DNA of 50,800 nt from Nemertoderma westbladi (lineage: Eukaryota; Xenacoelomorpha; Nemertodermatida; Nemertodermatidae). The position numbers and the translations under genes were made by a program. The stretch lies in the NCBI GenBank assembly GCA_032718475.1, contig JAUCBJ010005126.1:1-50800 (forward strand), given 5' to 3'. Below the pieces are notes generated by a model. The model was not told the origin of the DNA and ran no database searches. It worked only from the letters and a program-made list of their open reading frames with translations. Below are positions 20,745-31,663 of this stretch, one piece after another (the first letter of the stretch is position 1; the number at the start of each line of letters is the position of its first letter).

Positions 20745-21070
20745 ATATCTCCTCACTCTAAACTGACTCTAACTTCACTTTAGCTCCACTCTAACTCCAC
20801 TCTACTCTATCTTACTCTCGGACCTCTCTGTCCCTTACTCTCCCTCTTACTGCTCGCTCCCCACATTTTGAATTGCACCCGTATACTTCCCACACGCGTC
20901 AACACCTCCTCTCACTATCTCCCCTGCGCTCCTGTGCTCAACCCTTACTTGTTTCGCTCCACTCATTCCTGACGAGCCTCACCCTCCCCTTCCGTGCCGT
21001 CGCACTCAAGAAGTGTGAGTCGTCTAGTGTCTCGTCCTCCTGTCATAGTCAATTGGTCCCCAGTCCCAGT
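20745..21070. repeat. Pyrimidine-rich tract (purine-rich on minus strand)
   Basis: Repeated ACTCTAACTC/CTCTTACTC-like words make this stretch strongly C+T-rich. It lies just 3', on the minus strand, of the exonuclease/CCHC frame and just before the hairpin chain. It resembles the longer tract at 24290-24660, which sits 3' of the integrase frame. Confidence 0.6.
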
Positions 21071-21428
21071 AGCTAGTTGGAAAAGGTTACATGACTATAG
21101 TACTTACTTTGATTATATTGATTCTAATTATACTCTATTGATTATTACATACGTACATACTAATTGCACTTTTATTAAATTTGCACTTAGGAGTTCGTAT
21201 TACTTTCGCATGTGGTGCCTTCCAGGCATCCCCACATCTCCCCCTCCAAGTCCTAGTTCGCTCCTCCCATCTTCGGGAACCATCTCAGTTCCTTCCCTCT
21301 GTTGTCGTCCTGTCTCGGTCACTTCCTTGTTGTCGTCGCTTCCTTGTTCTTATCCTCCTTAAGGCTCCTCATTCTCGCCGTTACCTCCTTACTGATCCCC
21401 GTGGTCGATTCCTTGGGCGCTGGTGTTA

Positions 21429-23013
21429 TTAGCTCCCGGTATGCTTCGCAGGTGGCCCTTCTGAATGACCCTCCTGCTTCCCCCTAGTAGCGTCCCACAA
21501 GATCAACTTCATGGTCTGCGGCACATGCTCCACCAGGAAATCTCTGTTCTCGCCCCTGTTCTCTGGTGCCCATCTATCGAAATACCTCTGCGTATTGATC
21601 ACTCCACCATACGATGCTGCCTTCGCTACTTCTTGATAAGTAAACAGAAGTGTCCTCTTAATGATTTCCAGGTGGGCCTCCTGGTTAATATTGAAGAAAC
21701 CCCACCGGAACTCCTGGGCCTTCATTCTCTGCCGCGTCATGACGCCAACGTTGGCCCACTCCTCGAAGATCTTAAACTTCTCCTCGTCGTCCATCCAGTC
21801 ACACTGGCGCCCATAGTGCCCCTGGAAGTTACACTTAGAACACCGGTTGTGCAACCACGGACACGCCCCCATCCTGAGACTCGACTCGCAGCAGTAGAGC
21901 CAACTCGTCCCCTTCTGGAATCGATACAAACAGCTCTTCTGGTGAGTAAGTTCCTGGTGAGTTCCCGCAGTAATCGCAGCCGTGGATCAACACATCCCGC
22001 CCCAAGTCATCTTTTGCCCCAAGCGGTCTCCTAGGTCTATGGAACCGTTGGTAAGCAAATTTCTGGACGTTAACGTCTCTGTCCATGTCTACGTCCTCGT
22101 TTCGCCTCGGCATCGTCTCTCCAAACACTACCCGTGGTGCCGCTCCCGGTTGCTCACCCAACCTGATGGTGCTCCCCACGAAATCCATCGCCGGCTCCTC
22201 ATGCACCCAGGCCCGCTTGCCGGGTTTATCCCAGAAGGCCCTCGCCCCGCTGACCATCACCACTCTCCCTCCAACCCAGTCCGTGTCTGAGTGGCCGATC
22301 CTCTCGATGGGCGGCATCTCCCCGAACTCGTCGTCATCCTCATCCCCCACTGGGAGTGGATCCAAACCCGGTATCCCGGCAGACCCACTGTGTCCCTTCC
22401 CACCTTGGCTCTTGCCCGTAACTTTCCATCCTTCCAGTTCTCTCGGTCTCTTTCTCGCGAAATCGCCCTCAGAGCCCGCTGGCATGGGCATCGCTTGCAA
22501 TCCTGATGTCGACTGTTTCGGCGATTCTTCCGTCCATCCTAGCTCCTCCCCCAGAGACTCGCCCGAGCTCCCTGATCCCCACCGTAACTCGTCCAAGTTC
22601 TGGGCCTCGAACCCGTAGTCCTCTCCTCTAGCTTCCGCCTCTCTCTCGTCTGCCTCCCTCCTTTCTCGTCTGGTGATTTCTTCCAATCGCTTCTCCTCTA
22701 GTCTATCCGCCTCCAGCTTCTCCCACCTCTGATATGGTGTATCCACCTCCCTGTCTACTAGTATACCGACTCGCCCTTCAGCCCCGGGTGGTCTGCCAGA
22801 CCCTCGAAGGCCACCTTGAAGGCTCTTCTGCAGTTCAGGGGTGATCCTGACAGCAGAAACGCCATTGGCTCTCTTCCGATAACCACGGCCATGAATAGGT
22901 TTAGTAAACCTATCATTATCCAACCCTCCTGCAGGATATATCTCTTCGGATATATCTTTATCGCTCCTCTCCAGAATTGATACACCTCCTGTTTCCCTGG
23001 CCTCACTCCCCAC
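21429..23013 (-). pseudogene. CCHC-knuckle C-terminal part of the exonuclease-containing ORF
   Basis: Two minus frames, 23013-21835 and 21929-21429, overlap and join by a frameshift near 21920. The first part is highly charged (KLEADRLEEKRLEEITRRER, a likely helix) and then Gly/Ser/Pro-rich and disordered. The second contains CSKCNFQGHYGRQC (about 21802-21843), a perfect C-x2-C-x4-H-x4-C knuckle preceded by further Cys/His residues. The knuckle is gag-like and suggests nucleic-acid binding. The region continues the frame of the RNase D-like domain upstream after a shift near 22925. It is not a pol or env domain that I recognise. Confidence 0.6.
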
Positions 23014-23849
23014 TTTTGCGAGTTCGCCAACTCTGCTCCATACTACTCCCTGAATTTACCCCAGTCCATCGGCTTGTGGCAGATGAGCCCCATGAGCTGG
23101 CCCATCGCCACTGCTCCGCAATGTCCTGTATTCTCTACCAATCCAAACCCGGCTGGCCCTGTCATGGCCATGTAGACCGTTTGCATGTCCAGGAGGTTGG
23201 GGGTCTCCAGTCCGACGATCCTCTCCGCATCGTCGTGGATCGCCGATCCCACCTTCATCGTCGACTTCTCCCTTACTAGGTTCTGCACCGCCCTTGGCAA
23301 CCGGTTCAACTTCGGCCCGCTCTTCTTCCCGTATGTTCCCAGATCGAACAGGAATATGTCCCCATTTGGCGCAGCCAAATGTAGAAGTATGGTTCTGGCC
23401 GACCCCACCAACCCTCTTCTCGAACCCTCGTCGTCTTCCACGGTCCCTTCGTCATCCAGGACCATGTATCCTCCCCTGCTGACGGACTCTACGAACCTCT
23501 TCCAGTCCTTTCTCGGTGGTTCCCTCGGATACTTCGGTATCCCGAACTTCGCCTCGTCTCCCTTCACTATGTAGTGGAAATGCTCGAGGATCGTGTTGTC
23601 TAGCGACGGCGTCCCATAGGTCCCGACCAGCCGCCTCTCGTGCACCTCCCTGAAATGGTCCTGCAGCGCTTGCGCCTTGTGACCCATCTCTAACCGCTCG
23701 TAGTATCCCCTCATCTTCTCCTCCGGATGCCTCTGGGTGAAATCTACTAGTATCTCCTTTCCACCTCTTTCCGCCTTTCTCTTCCTGACAAGTCTCTCTA
23801 CCATTACGAACTCTCCCAATCGCTCACTCACAAGGTGGTGCCTTACCAA
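22758..23849 (-). pseudogene. RNase D/WRN-type (DEDD) 3'-5' exonuclease-like domain
   Basis: The first in-frame ATG is at 23804; the frame opens at a stop just above 23849. Residues include VLDDEG (about 23448-23465), fitting Exo I D-x-E, and FLFDLGTYG. KVGSAIHDDAERI (about 23217-23257) fits Exo II, and LLDMQTVYM follows. A TAG at 23043-23045 interrupts the frame, which continues in phase to about 22930 with KWGVRPGKQEVYQF before shifting into the charged CCHC region. Such domains trim RNA or DNA 3' ends; relatives include RNase D, WRN and EXD1. The ORF lies 3' of a BEL/Pao pol on the same strand, which is unexpected. The Exo III tyrosine/aspartate pair is not certain. Confidence 0.6.
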
Positions 23850-24289
23850 GGATCAAAGTAGATGAGGGATGTAGTTAGGATGGTCTGTGCGGTCTGATAA
23901 TGGCCTATCTCTCTCAGAACACTAGGTTTTATGTTATATTTTACCTATGTACCCCCCAAAGTGCTAAATTTTCCTAAATTCCCTAAATCTGTCAGTTGCT
24001 TTTATTATGTTCTAGAATTTTTTGCCTACCATTACCATAATTTATTGAATTTTATTATTAATACTAAATTTGAATCCTACTACTGTGCTATTAATACTCA
24101 TAATGGGTTATTTCTGCTTAAATAACCCCTATAGTTTGCATACATGGTAGACTAGCTATTCCTTACTGTGCTAGTCTGCACCAGGTAACTTCCTGGCCCT
24201 GTATCAAACATGCTGACCTACTCTACGGGCTGTGCAGTACAGTAGTCTGTCTCGTGCGGCCTACACGGTCTGTCCTGCTGTACCCACGT
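23850..24289. other. Non-coding spacer with two clear hairpins
   Basis: No coding sequence. AGACTAGC (24149-24156) pairs with GCTAGTCT (24170-24177), and CCAGG (24181-24185) with CCTGG (24192-24196). A weaker stem follows at 24223-24245. The stretch lies between the purine-rich tract downstream of integrase and the exonuclease frame. Confidence 0.5.
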
Positions 24290-24660
24290 GCCCCCCTCTC
24301 ACTTCTTACTACTAACCCTACTAACTCCCTAACTCTACTAACTCTCTAACTCTTACTAACTCTTACTAACTCTCTAACTCTTACTCCACTAACGGTACTA
24401 TGTACCCTCTTACCCTCTAACTCTTACTAACGGTACTACGTAACCTCTTACACTCTAACTCTAACTCTACTAACTCTCTAACTCTTACTAATGGTACTAC
24501 GCACCCTCTTACTCTCCAACTCTTACTAACTTCTACTAATGGTACTGCGTATCCACTTAATCTACTAACTTCTATCTGCCTACTTACTTACTACTACGTA
24601 CTATCTACTATTACTTTCTCTTTCTAACTTTCTAACTTTCTTTCTACTACTTTATTTTTA
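24290..24660. repeat. CT-rich tandem repeat tract (purine-rich on minus strand)
   Basis: CTAACTCTTACTAAC words are repeated, with a higher-order unit of about 60-70 bp containing TAACGGTACTA..TACCCTCTTA near 24390, 24430, 24495 and 24540. Read on the minus strand it is a ~370-base purine-rich run directly after the integrase frame, where a polypurine tract would be expected. Confidence 0.7.
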
Positions 24661-24749
24661 ATATTTTTAATATTTTTTATATTTTGTGTGGGAAGGGCGT
24701 CTCGCCCTCAATCCCACCCCCCTCAGTCCAACACTTAGACGACTAAACA

Positions 24750-26744
24750 CTATGGTGCCCCTTCTAACAGGCAGCACTTTCCTACAGCCCTCCTGTAGGT
24801 CTTCCTGTCCTTTGCTCCTATCTTACCCCCTATCCGCACTTCCACCGATTGAACTCTTCCGTCCTCGTTGGGGTAAGTGTCTACTACTCTTGCTAGTCTC
24901 CATTGATTGTTGATGATTGTGTCGTCAGTGACGATCACCAAATCACCTTTCTTTAACTCTCTAGTGGTGTTTCTCCACTTGCTCATCCTGTGTAATGTGG
25001 GTAGGTATTCCTCGACCCACCTCCTCCAGTACTCTGCGCTTATCGCCTTGGCGACTTTCCAACTCTGTCGGGAGTGTATGTCATCTGGGTCTTCACCCCG
25101 CATGTTGATGGTCGCTGGCCTTTCCATCAAAAAGTGGCTAGGTGTTAGCACGTCTAGTGATTCCGGGTCATCATTCTCTGGATATAGCGGTCTTCTATTG
25201 ATGATTCCCTCGCACTTAGCTAGCACCATCCTTAGTATGTCCTCTGTCACCATGTGGGTGTTCATCAACTTCGTCATCAGATGCTTGGAACTACCCACAA
25301 GCCTCTCGACGCATCCTAAAGTATGTGGAGCATACGGCATCCTCCTTTCCCACTTCACCTGTTGTCTCCTCATGGCTGCCCTGACCTCTTCTCCTTCTAG
25401 GATGTCCAAGGCCTCCGCCAACTCGTTCTCTGCCCCCACAAAGTTGGTTCCATTGTCGGAATAGATCACTGCGATCGTCCCACCTTTGCGGTCCCTGAAT
25501 CTCTTTAAGGCATTGATGAATGCCAATGCCGTAGCGTCCTGGGCGAGTTCTATTCCTACCGCCCTCGTGTTGTTACATACGAAGATGATGCCGTAGCGTT
25601 TCTCCGTGTGTCGCATCACCTTGATCTTAATCAGCCCGAACATGTCTACGCCGCAGTGCGTGAATGGCGGGTCGTGCTGTCTCACCCTACTGGCCAGTAA
25701 TGGCGCCATCTCCTGTATGGTCCTCTCCTTTCTTGTTCGTTGGCAGGTCTGGCACTGCCCCACTACCGCCTTTACCTTCTTTCTTAGCTGCACGATCCAG
25801 AAGGTCCTCCGTATCTCTGTGAGGGTCTGGTTGGTGCCTCTGTGTAATATCGACTTGTGGGAGTCCCAAATGATCTGGTGGACTATCGGGGATCTGTTGG
25901 GGATGATGATGGGTTTTGGTGGGATGATAAGGCTGTTGTTATTCAGCACTCTGGAATTCATCACCAGAATCCCATCATCGTTGAGTTGTGGTGTCAGCAT
26001 GATGAGCTCGCTGTCCCGACGAAGATGTTGTTGTTTGCTAACTCGATCCACTTCGTCGCCATAGGTCTTTCTCTGTTCGTACCGTATCACGGCCTTAGAT
26101 CGTATCACTCCCTCCAGATCTATATTTGGTTTCCTCTTGGCGTCCTTGTCAACTCCCTTGAGGAAATCCCCGTAGGCCCTCCAATACGCTACCAACTTCT
26201 TGGTCTTGTACCAGCTTGAACTGTAGCTGAGTAGCCTATCTGTCGGGTTATCGCATGGTTCTTCTAATTTCGGTTGCACCTCCCTGACTTCCCTCACCAT
26301 CTGACTATATATCTCTTCACCTTCTGAGTCTTCTCCCTCTTCCCCTGGTGCTACTTCCTCTGAGCCCAGGTCCACCTTCTTCATTGGTGGCCAGGCCGAT
26401 CTATCGTTCAGGAAGTGTGGCCCGTGCTGCCACAACACTTCCTTCTTTGAGAAAGTGTGGAGTGCCACGCCCCTCGATAACAAGTCTGCTGGATTCTCGT
26501 CCGTTGGGCAATAGTGCCACCTTTCCAAGTCTGTCGTCGACCTTATTTCATCCACCCTATTCGCGACGAATATAGGGAATCTCGTCTTTTTATTGTGCAG
26601 CCATCCAAGCACTACCATGGAGTCCGTCCAGTAGTGTGACTCCACTATGTTGGGAATAGTGTCCATCAAGTAGGCTGTGGCCCTTACTCCTAACCTTGCA
26701 GCTGTCAACTCGAGTTTCGGGACTGATGCTGAATCAGGCATCAT
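24750..26744 (-). pseudogene. BEL/Pao pol: end of RNase H, and integrase
   Basis: The frame opens with the end of RNase H (VPKLELTAARLG, then WTDSMVVLGWLHN), followed by NPADLLSRGVA. The integrase has its zinc domain (HRGTNQTL, then CQTCQR) and a DDE core: VDMFG near 25650, YSDNGTNF near 25450 and CVERLV near 25305. A C-terminal domain typical of Pao elements follows (KKGDLVIVTDD). The same frame continues upstream through a TGA near 26790 and a TAA near 26825 into the RT piece. Integrase would insert the DNA copy into the host genome. Confidence 0.9.
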
Positions 26745-26828
26745 CGACTTTGCTTTAATGAATGCAAGTCTGGGCTTATGAGCCCCCTTTCATTGTACTA
26801 GGTAGAGTGCCGCTCCGTATGCTTCCAA

Positions 26829-27419
26829 TTATGCATCGGAGAACATGTGTAGGTCCAGATCCGTCATGTACCCATCCGGGAAATACACGCGTGGCATGCT
26901 GTACGTCCCCATCCATTCTAAACTCCCCGTCCACTTACTCCATTGCTTGCTAATTTCTTCCGGGACCTCTGTATCCCACTCGTCCTTTAACTTATATACT
27001 TTCTTAAGTATCTGTTTCCCCATGACTAACAGTGGGGATGCTAGGCCTAAGGGATCGTATATCCTTGCTATGTACGATACATAGCCCCTCTTTGTGTGGA
27101 TCTCCGCGCCCTCCTGGCTCAGTTGGTACTTGAACTCTTCTGTCTCCCGGTTCCACATGATCCCCAGCGCCTTCTGCTGAGACTCCACTCTCTTGTTCGC
27201 CATGTCCTGTCCCTTGGCTGTTCTAGGGTTGTCCATGGTCGACTCTGGCCGCCTGTCCTCTATGGCTCTCATAAACTCCTCTGAGCTGGACTGAAACTTG
27301 GTCATGTTAAATCCGGATTCTTTCAGGATGTCATGAACCTCGCGCCAAGTGTCCAGTAATTCTTTAACCATGTTTCCAGACTCCATCCCATCATCTACAT
27401 AGAAGCCGCGTCGAATCAT
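26829..27419 (-). pseudogene. BEL/Pao pol: RT palm end and RNase H start
   Basis: It begins just after a TAG near 27439 and contains the RT catalytic motif YVDD (27390-27401). The RT thumb/connection follows (YDPLGLASPLLVMGK), and the first RNase H strand LHMFSDA ends at the next stop. It is in the same frame as the pieces on both sides, so point mutations alone explain the interruptions. Confidence 0.9.
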
Positions 27420-27440
27420 ATCGATCGCTTTGGCGCTATA

Positions 27441-29021
27441 CTACCCCTCTTTCCCCTCTACCGTGTCTCTTGCAGCCACAGTCATCGTGAATGAGGATGA
27501 CTTGGCCCCCATGTTCTGCACTACCATCTTGTACATCGGTATTATCGACGGTTCCTCATCGCCGTTGTACCATAGGAAGCGCTGGCTGTCGCTGTCCTCC
27601 TCCGTCACACGGACATGGTTGAACATGCCTTCGATGTCGCAGGTGAAGGCATGTCTCCCATTTCTAAATCTCAATAAGAGCTCAATCCCCGAGTTGTAGA
27701 TATTGGGGCCCTCCAGCAGATAGTCGTTTAGGCACTTGCCATTGGTTTTTGCCGATGCGTCAACCACCATCCGCAGTTTACCCTTCTTTGGGTCTAAAGC
27801 CACATGAAGTGGCAGGTAGTAGGTCCTGTCCGTGTTCAGTTCATCGACCGGCAACTCCAAGGCCCATCCTTTCTCAACGTACTTCTTTATCGTCTTATGG
27901 ATGTACTCATCTTTCTCGGGGCTCCGTTTCAGCGTTTGCTTCAGTTTGCGAAGCCTCGTGAGTACCATCCCCTTGTTCTCGGATAGCGGTAGTTTTGGCT
28001 GTTTCCACACCATGCCTATGGTGTACCGCCCCTCGTCGCATCTCATCGACTCCTTCACACTCTCTACTGCTTGTTTATCCTCTACCGAGGTTCCGACCCC
28101 TGTCTCCTTTAGTCCCTCAAAATCTTGTCTCAACAGTCTCCTAAGCTGCTCCTCTGCTCCTTCATCTTTCATCTCCCTCATAGTTCCCGCGAACATGCAC
28201 CCCGATGTCTCCGACATCCTAAATGGAATTTTGGTTTTAATTGGGCCGCTCAGCGTCCATCCAAATGGCGTGAGGATTGCCATTGGATCATGCTGCCTGT
28301 CTTCCCCGAAGATCGTCTGTATTCTTTCGTGGGCTGTCGGGCAGTCCATTCCCACTATGATGGATACCTTTCTGACGTCCACGTCTGGTATCGAGAAATC
28401 GATATCGTCCAGGAATCTGTATTGCTCGACCTCGATGTTGGTTGGTCGCCTGGTGTTTATGTTGATTGATTCTATTACCTGGATGGGGTCGATGGTTTCC
28501 CCATAGTCACATCCCGGTGCTATCGCTGATATCTCGCACCTTCCTGTCCTCATCTCCAGGACCTCATCCTTGCTGGAGATGGTAGTTACCGCCATCCTAC
28601 TTGGACTCGTCTTTAACCCTATCTCCTCGGCCACCCAATTCTCCACCAATGTGAAGGCTGCTCCGCTGTCGACCAGCATCAAAGTAGTAACTGATCGACC
28701 GCCTTCTCCTATCACCCTCACTGGCACTACCCCGAGTAGTACCATTCCCCTTTTCTTCGCCCCTACGGTGCTTGTCGCCATTGTCTGCCCTTTGCCTTGA
28801 CCGAACTTAATTGGTGTTTCTTTGCATTGATTAGCTTTGTGTCCACCCACCACACATCGGTGACAGATTCCACTCTTCCTTGCGTATTCTACCTGATCTT
28901 GTTTGGGCAATGCTTGCCAATACCTGCAGTTCATGGTTTGATGAAGTGTGTTCGAATGCAATTGGCATTTGTTGTTTGGATTATAGCTGTCCCTATACAG
29001 TGCGCTGCGTATCGCACTCAC
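27441..29021 (-). pseudogene. BEL/Pao zinc knuckle, aspartic protease and RT fingers
   Basis: Motifs in order are a Cys/His cluster with CHRCVVGGHKANQC (about 28825-28866), the retropepsin active site LVDSGAAFTLV (about 28650-28685) and VGMDCPTAHERIQ. Next is the PFGWTLSGP segment that links protease to RT in Pao elements. The RT fingers and palm follow, with LRMVVDASAK and FTCDIEGMFNHV. The frame opens after a TAA near 29042. The annotated first codon is GTG and no start is needed, because this is the middle of a polyprotein. Confidence 0.9.
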
Positions 29022-29107
29022 GTTCGTACCTAGTTACCTACTGTTCTTATTGTTTGGGTTTGGCCTACTGGGCGTGTTGGGGTTATATTTGTTTGTGTTT
29101 GTTATAT

Positions 29108-29991
29108 TTATTTGTTTATTTTGCCCCTGTCCACTCCATGGTGTGGCCCTACCCGCCCCCCGGCTATATGTGGACTAGCAGTTCCCTGCATCGCCGCGTA
29201 TGGCAGCGATTGTCTAAGCTTTGGTAATGCATTTGCCGTGTTGTGTTCCGGTTTCGGCCTGTTATATTCGGTCTTTGGCGCCATCCCCAGACTATCCTCG
29301 CTATAGACTGGGTCCGTGATCAACTCCGCTTCGTAATTGAGGAAGTTCGACATTTCTTCCAGGCCCGGTTCCTCACCTTTCTTCTCCCGGGTGGAGAGGG
29401 CGATCTTTCTCCATTTATTGCGCAGCCAGATCGGCAGTGCCTGCGCTATCGTGGTGATATTATTAGATGCATTGAGTTCGTATGGCGCGTCTAGCGTTTT
29501 CAGCACGATTAACGCCTTTTCGACCTTGGTCGCGAAGGTCTTTATGCTAACAGGGTTATCCTGTAGGCAACCCGATGTTATACCCCTTAAGGTCTGCCGG
29601 ATGATCTTGGCAGGGTGTCCGATTCTCTGTCTAGGGCCCGCCATGCAGTCGTGAAGCCACCCTCGATGCCCTGATACTGCCTCACGATGTCGTACGCTGG
29701 GCCTCCTGTGTATACCTGTAGATATTTTAGGCACTCCGCCTGCGTCAGGTTTTTAGTTAATAATTCGTTGCTGTACATGTGCCGGAATTGCAGGTATTCT
29801 TCCGGCCTGCTTCCATCGAATTTAAATGGCTCTACAGGTGGTAGCTCGATTCTGGTCTTGAGCGCATCGATAAGTGTTGCCATTCCCATTGCCTGTGCTT
29901 CCAATGGGTTCGAAGGATGCTGTACAGATTCTCCCGTTGGGTGTGGTCCGCCCATCCGGCCTGTTGACTTTCTTTGCGTCGGATATACCAT
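29108..29991 (-). pseudogene. BEL/Pao gag capsid (DUF1759-like)
   Basis: Two overlapping frames, 29991-29587 and 29734-29108, together encode a capsid with PVEPFKFDGSRPEEYLQF, then a helical region with KTFATKVEKALIVLKTL and WRKIALSTREK. A frameshift near 29620 separates them. The order and spacing relative to the knuckle downstream fit BEL/Pao gag. The frame ends at 29108 and pol resumes in another frame after 29042. Confidence 0.8.
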
Positions 29992-31595
29992 CGGGGGTAA
30001 CGGCCCCCTCCATATCTCCGTGTCGCAAGATCTGTTTTCGTCCAGGGGGTTCGATGTTCTTATTCCCGCTTGAGTATATTGTTGATATTGTAATGGGGGA
30101 ATGTCACCCTGCCCCCCCCCCCCCCCCCACCGGTGGTATGTTTGGTACTGGGGTTGATGTTAATATATTGGGGCCCATACACCTATCCGCAATAACTCTC
30201 CCCTCCCCTGGATATATGTTATGTCCCTGCATATTATAGTCATACTGCTGTGCTTGTTCCGGTATAGGGCTATCCACTTCTTGCCTACCTACCGGTATAT
30301 ACGCTTCGACTTCCGGGTCTAATCCCGTTGTTCGCGCTACCCTATCGCCTACACTATCTCTCTCAGCATGGCCTACAGTATGTGCAGTAAGGCCTACAGT
30401 ATGTCCTGCAATCTGTATGTGTCCTTCCGGACTGAAGTTTAACCTTGTCGAATAATCCAAGAAGTCCTCCCTGCAACTACCATACTCTCGATCGGCAGCT
30501 ATATCCCGTCGGGAAGTTTCTCTTCGATCTCCTCTCCTGTTCTCGTCCTCATACCGGTACATCCTGTACTCCTCTCCTGGCGTATGATATATCTCGCCAG
30601 GCTGCGTCTCTCCGGGGCGACGGCAATCTCCCGGAGTTCGACCCCACTGACTCTCCAACTCCATCTCTACTACCGACGGCTCACTATCCATACTCGCTCT
30701 CTGGTCGCTCGTAGCGATGCTTCTTCTATTCTCTTCTCTTCTTCTCTCTTCAGTGTAGCGTCCCCGCTCATGAGATCTCTCGTCGACCTCCTGGTTAAAC
30801 TCCACTGTTCTTCTTCCCTCTTCTGACTGGGCTCGACGTCTCGTCGCTCGCCCGCTCACGACGCCAACCTCCCTCTCTCTAGCCGGTCAGACGCCGCTGG
30901 GGATATTCATAATCCCCCTACTATTCTCCGTCGCCGGGTGCTGCGGTTTACCTAACTCGCTCCGCGCATTATCCGCCGACGCCTGTGGGACATTCTCTGC
31001 CCCCCCCCTCTCGCCACTAATCTCTCGTCGTGGGGCGCCCACAGCCCCCCCCCCATTCGCCACCTATTGCTTCACTATCTCCTACTTCGCTTCTATGCCC
31101 CTCTTTAGTCAACGCACTATCTCTACTGCAGCTGGGTCTATTCACCCCCACCTCTCCCTCTACCACTGCGTGGCCTTGCAGGCTCCTGTCGGGTTGACTC
31201 ACCCCCGCTACTCCCTGCGTATTAACTACGTGGCCTTGCAGGCTCTCGCTGGTCGGACCACCTACGTCTGCTGCGTTTATATTAATAGAACCATTATCAA
31301 TATTGTTATTGCCTAAATTATTTAAATTATTTGAATTATTTTGTTCTGAATTTGGATTATTATTTAAATTATTTTGTATATTATTTAGATTAGAATAGGG
31401 ATTATTTTGCTCGTTTGAATTAAATTTATTATTTAGATTATTCTGCGCATTTAAATTTAAATTATTTGAATTACTTTGTGTATTTGAATTTAGATTATTA
31501 TTTGAATTATTTTGTGTATTTAAATTCGGGTTATTTGAATTATTTTCTATAATTAAATTTGGATTATTCGGATTTAAATTATTATTACCGGGCAA
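29822..31595 (-). pseudogene. gag central region: Asn-rich and disordered segments
   Basis: The minus frame 31595-31017 is an asparagine-rich tract (NNSNNNLNSNTQ-type) of ~100 residues followed by a Gly/Ser region. 30859-30104 is charged and disordered, and 30028-29822 is its continuation. The frames shift at C/G homopolymers: 17 C at 30112-30128 and shorter C runs near 30998-31005 and 31046-31055. No domain is recognised. The Asn-rich tract looks like a prion-like low-complexity domain. Confidence 0.6.
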
Positions 31596-31663
31596 AATAT
31601 TATTTCCTGCAATGAAAGTTTGATTAGGGTTGTCTACTACGGTACTATTAATATTAATGCCTT

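Noticed and set aside
20155-21487. Several plus-strand frames of 60-120 codons in the hairpin and CT-rich region
   Set aside because: Composition is low-complexity Ser/Leu/Pro from pyrimidine-rich DNA. They overlap the hairpins and show no motif.
21982-23574. Plus-strand frames of 100-190 codons opposite the exonuclease/CCHC ORF
   Set aside because: The minus strand carries recognisable motifs. The plus frames are Pro/Ser-rich shadows.
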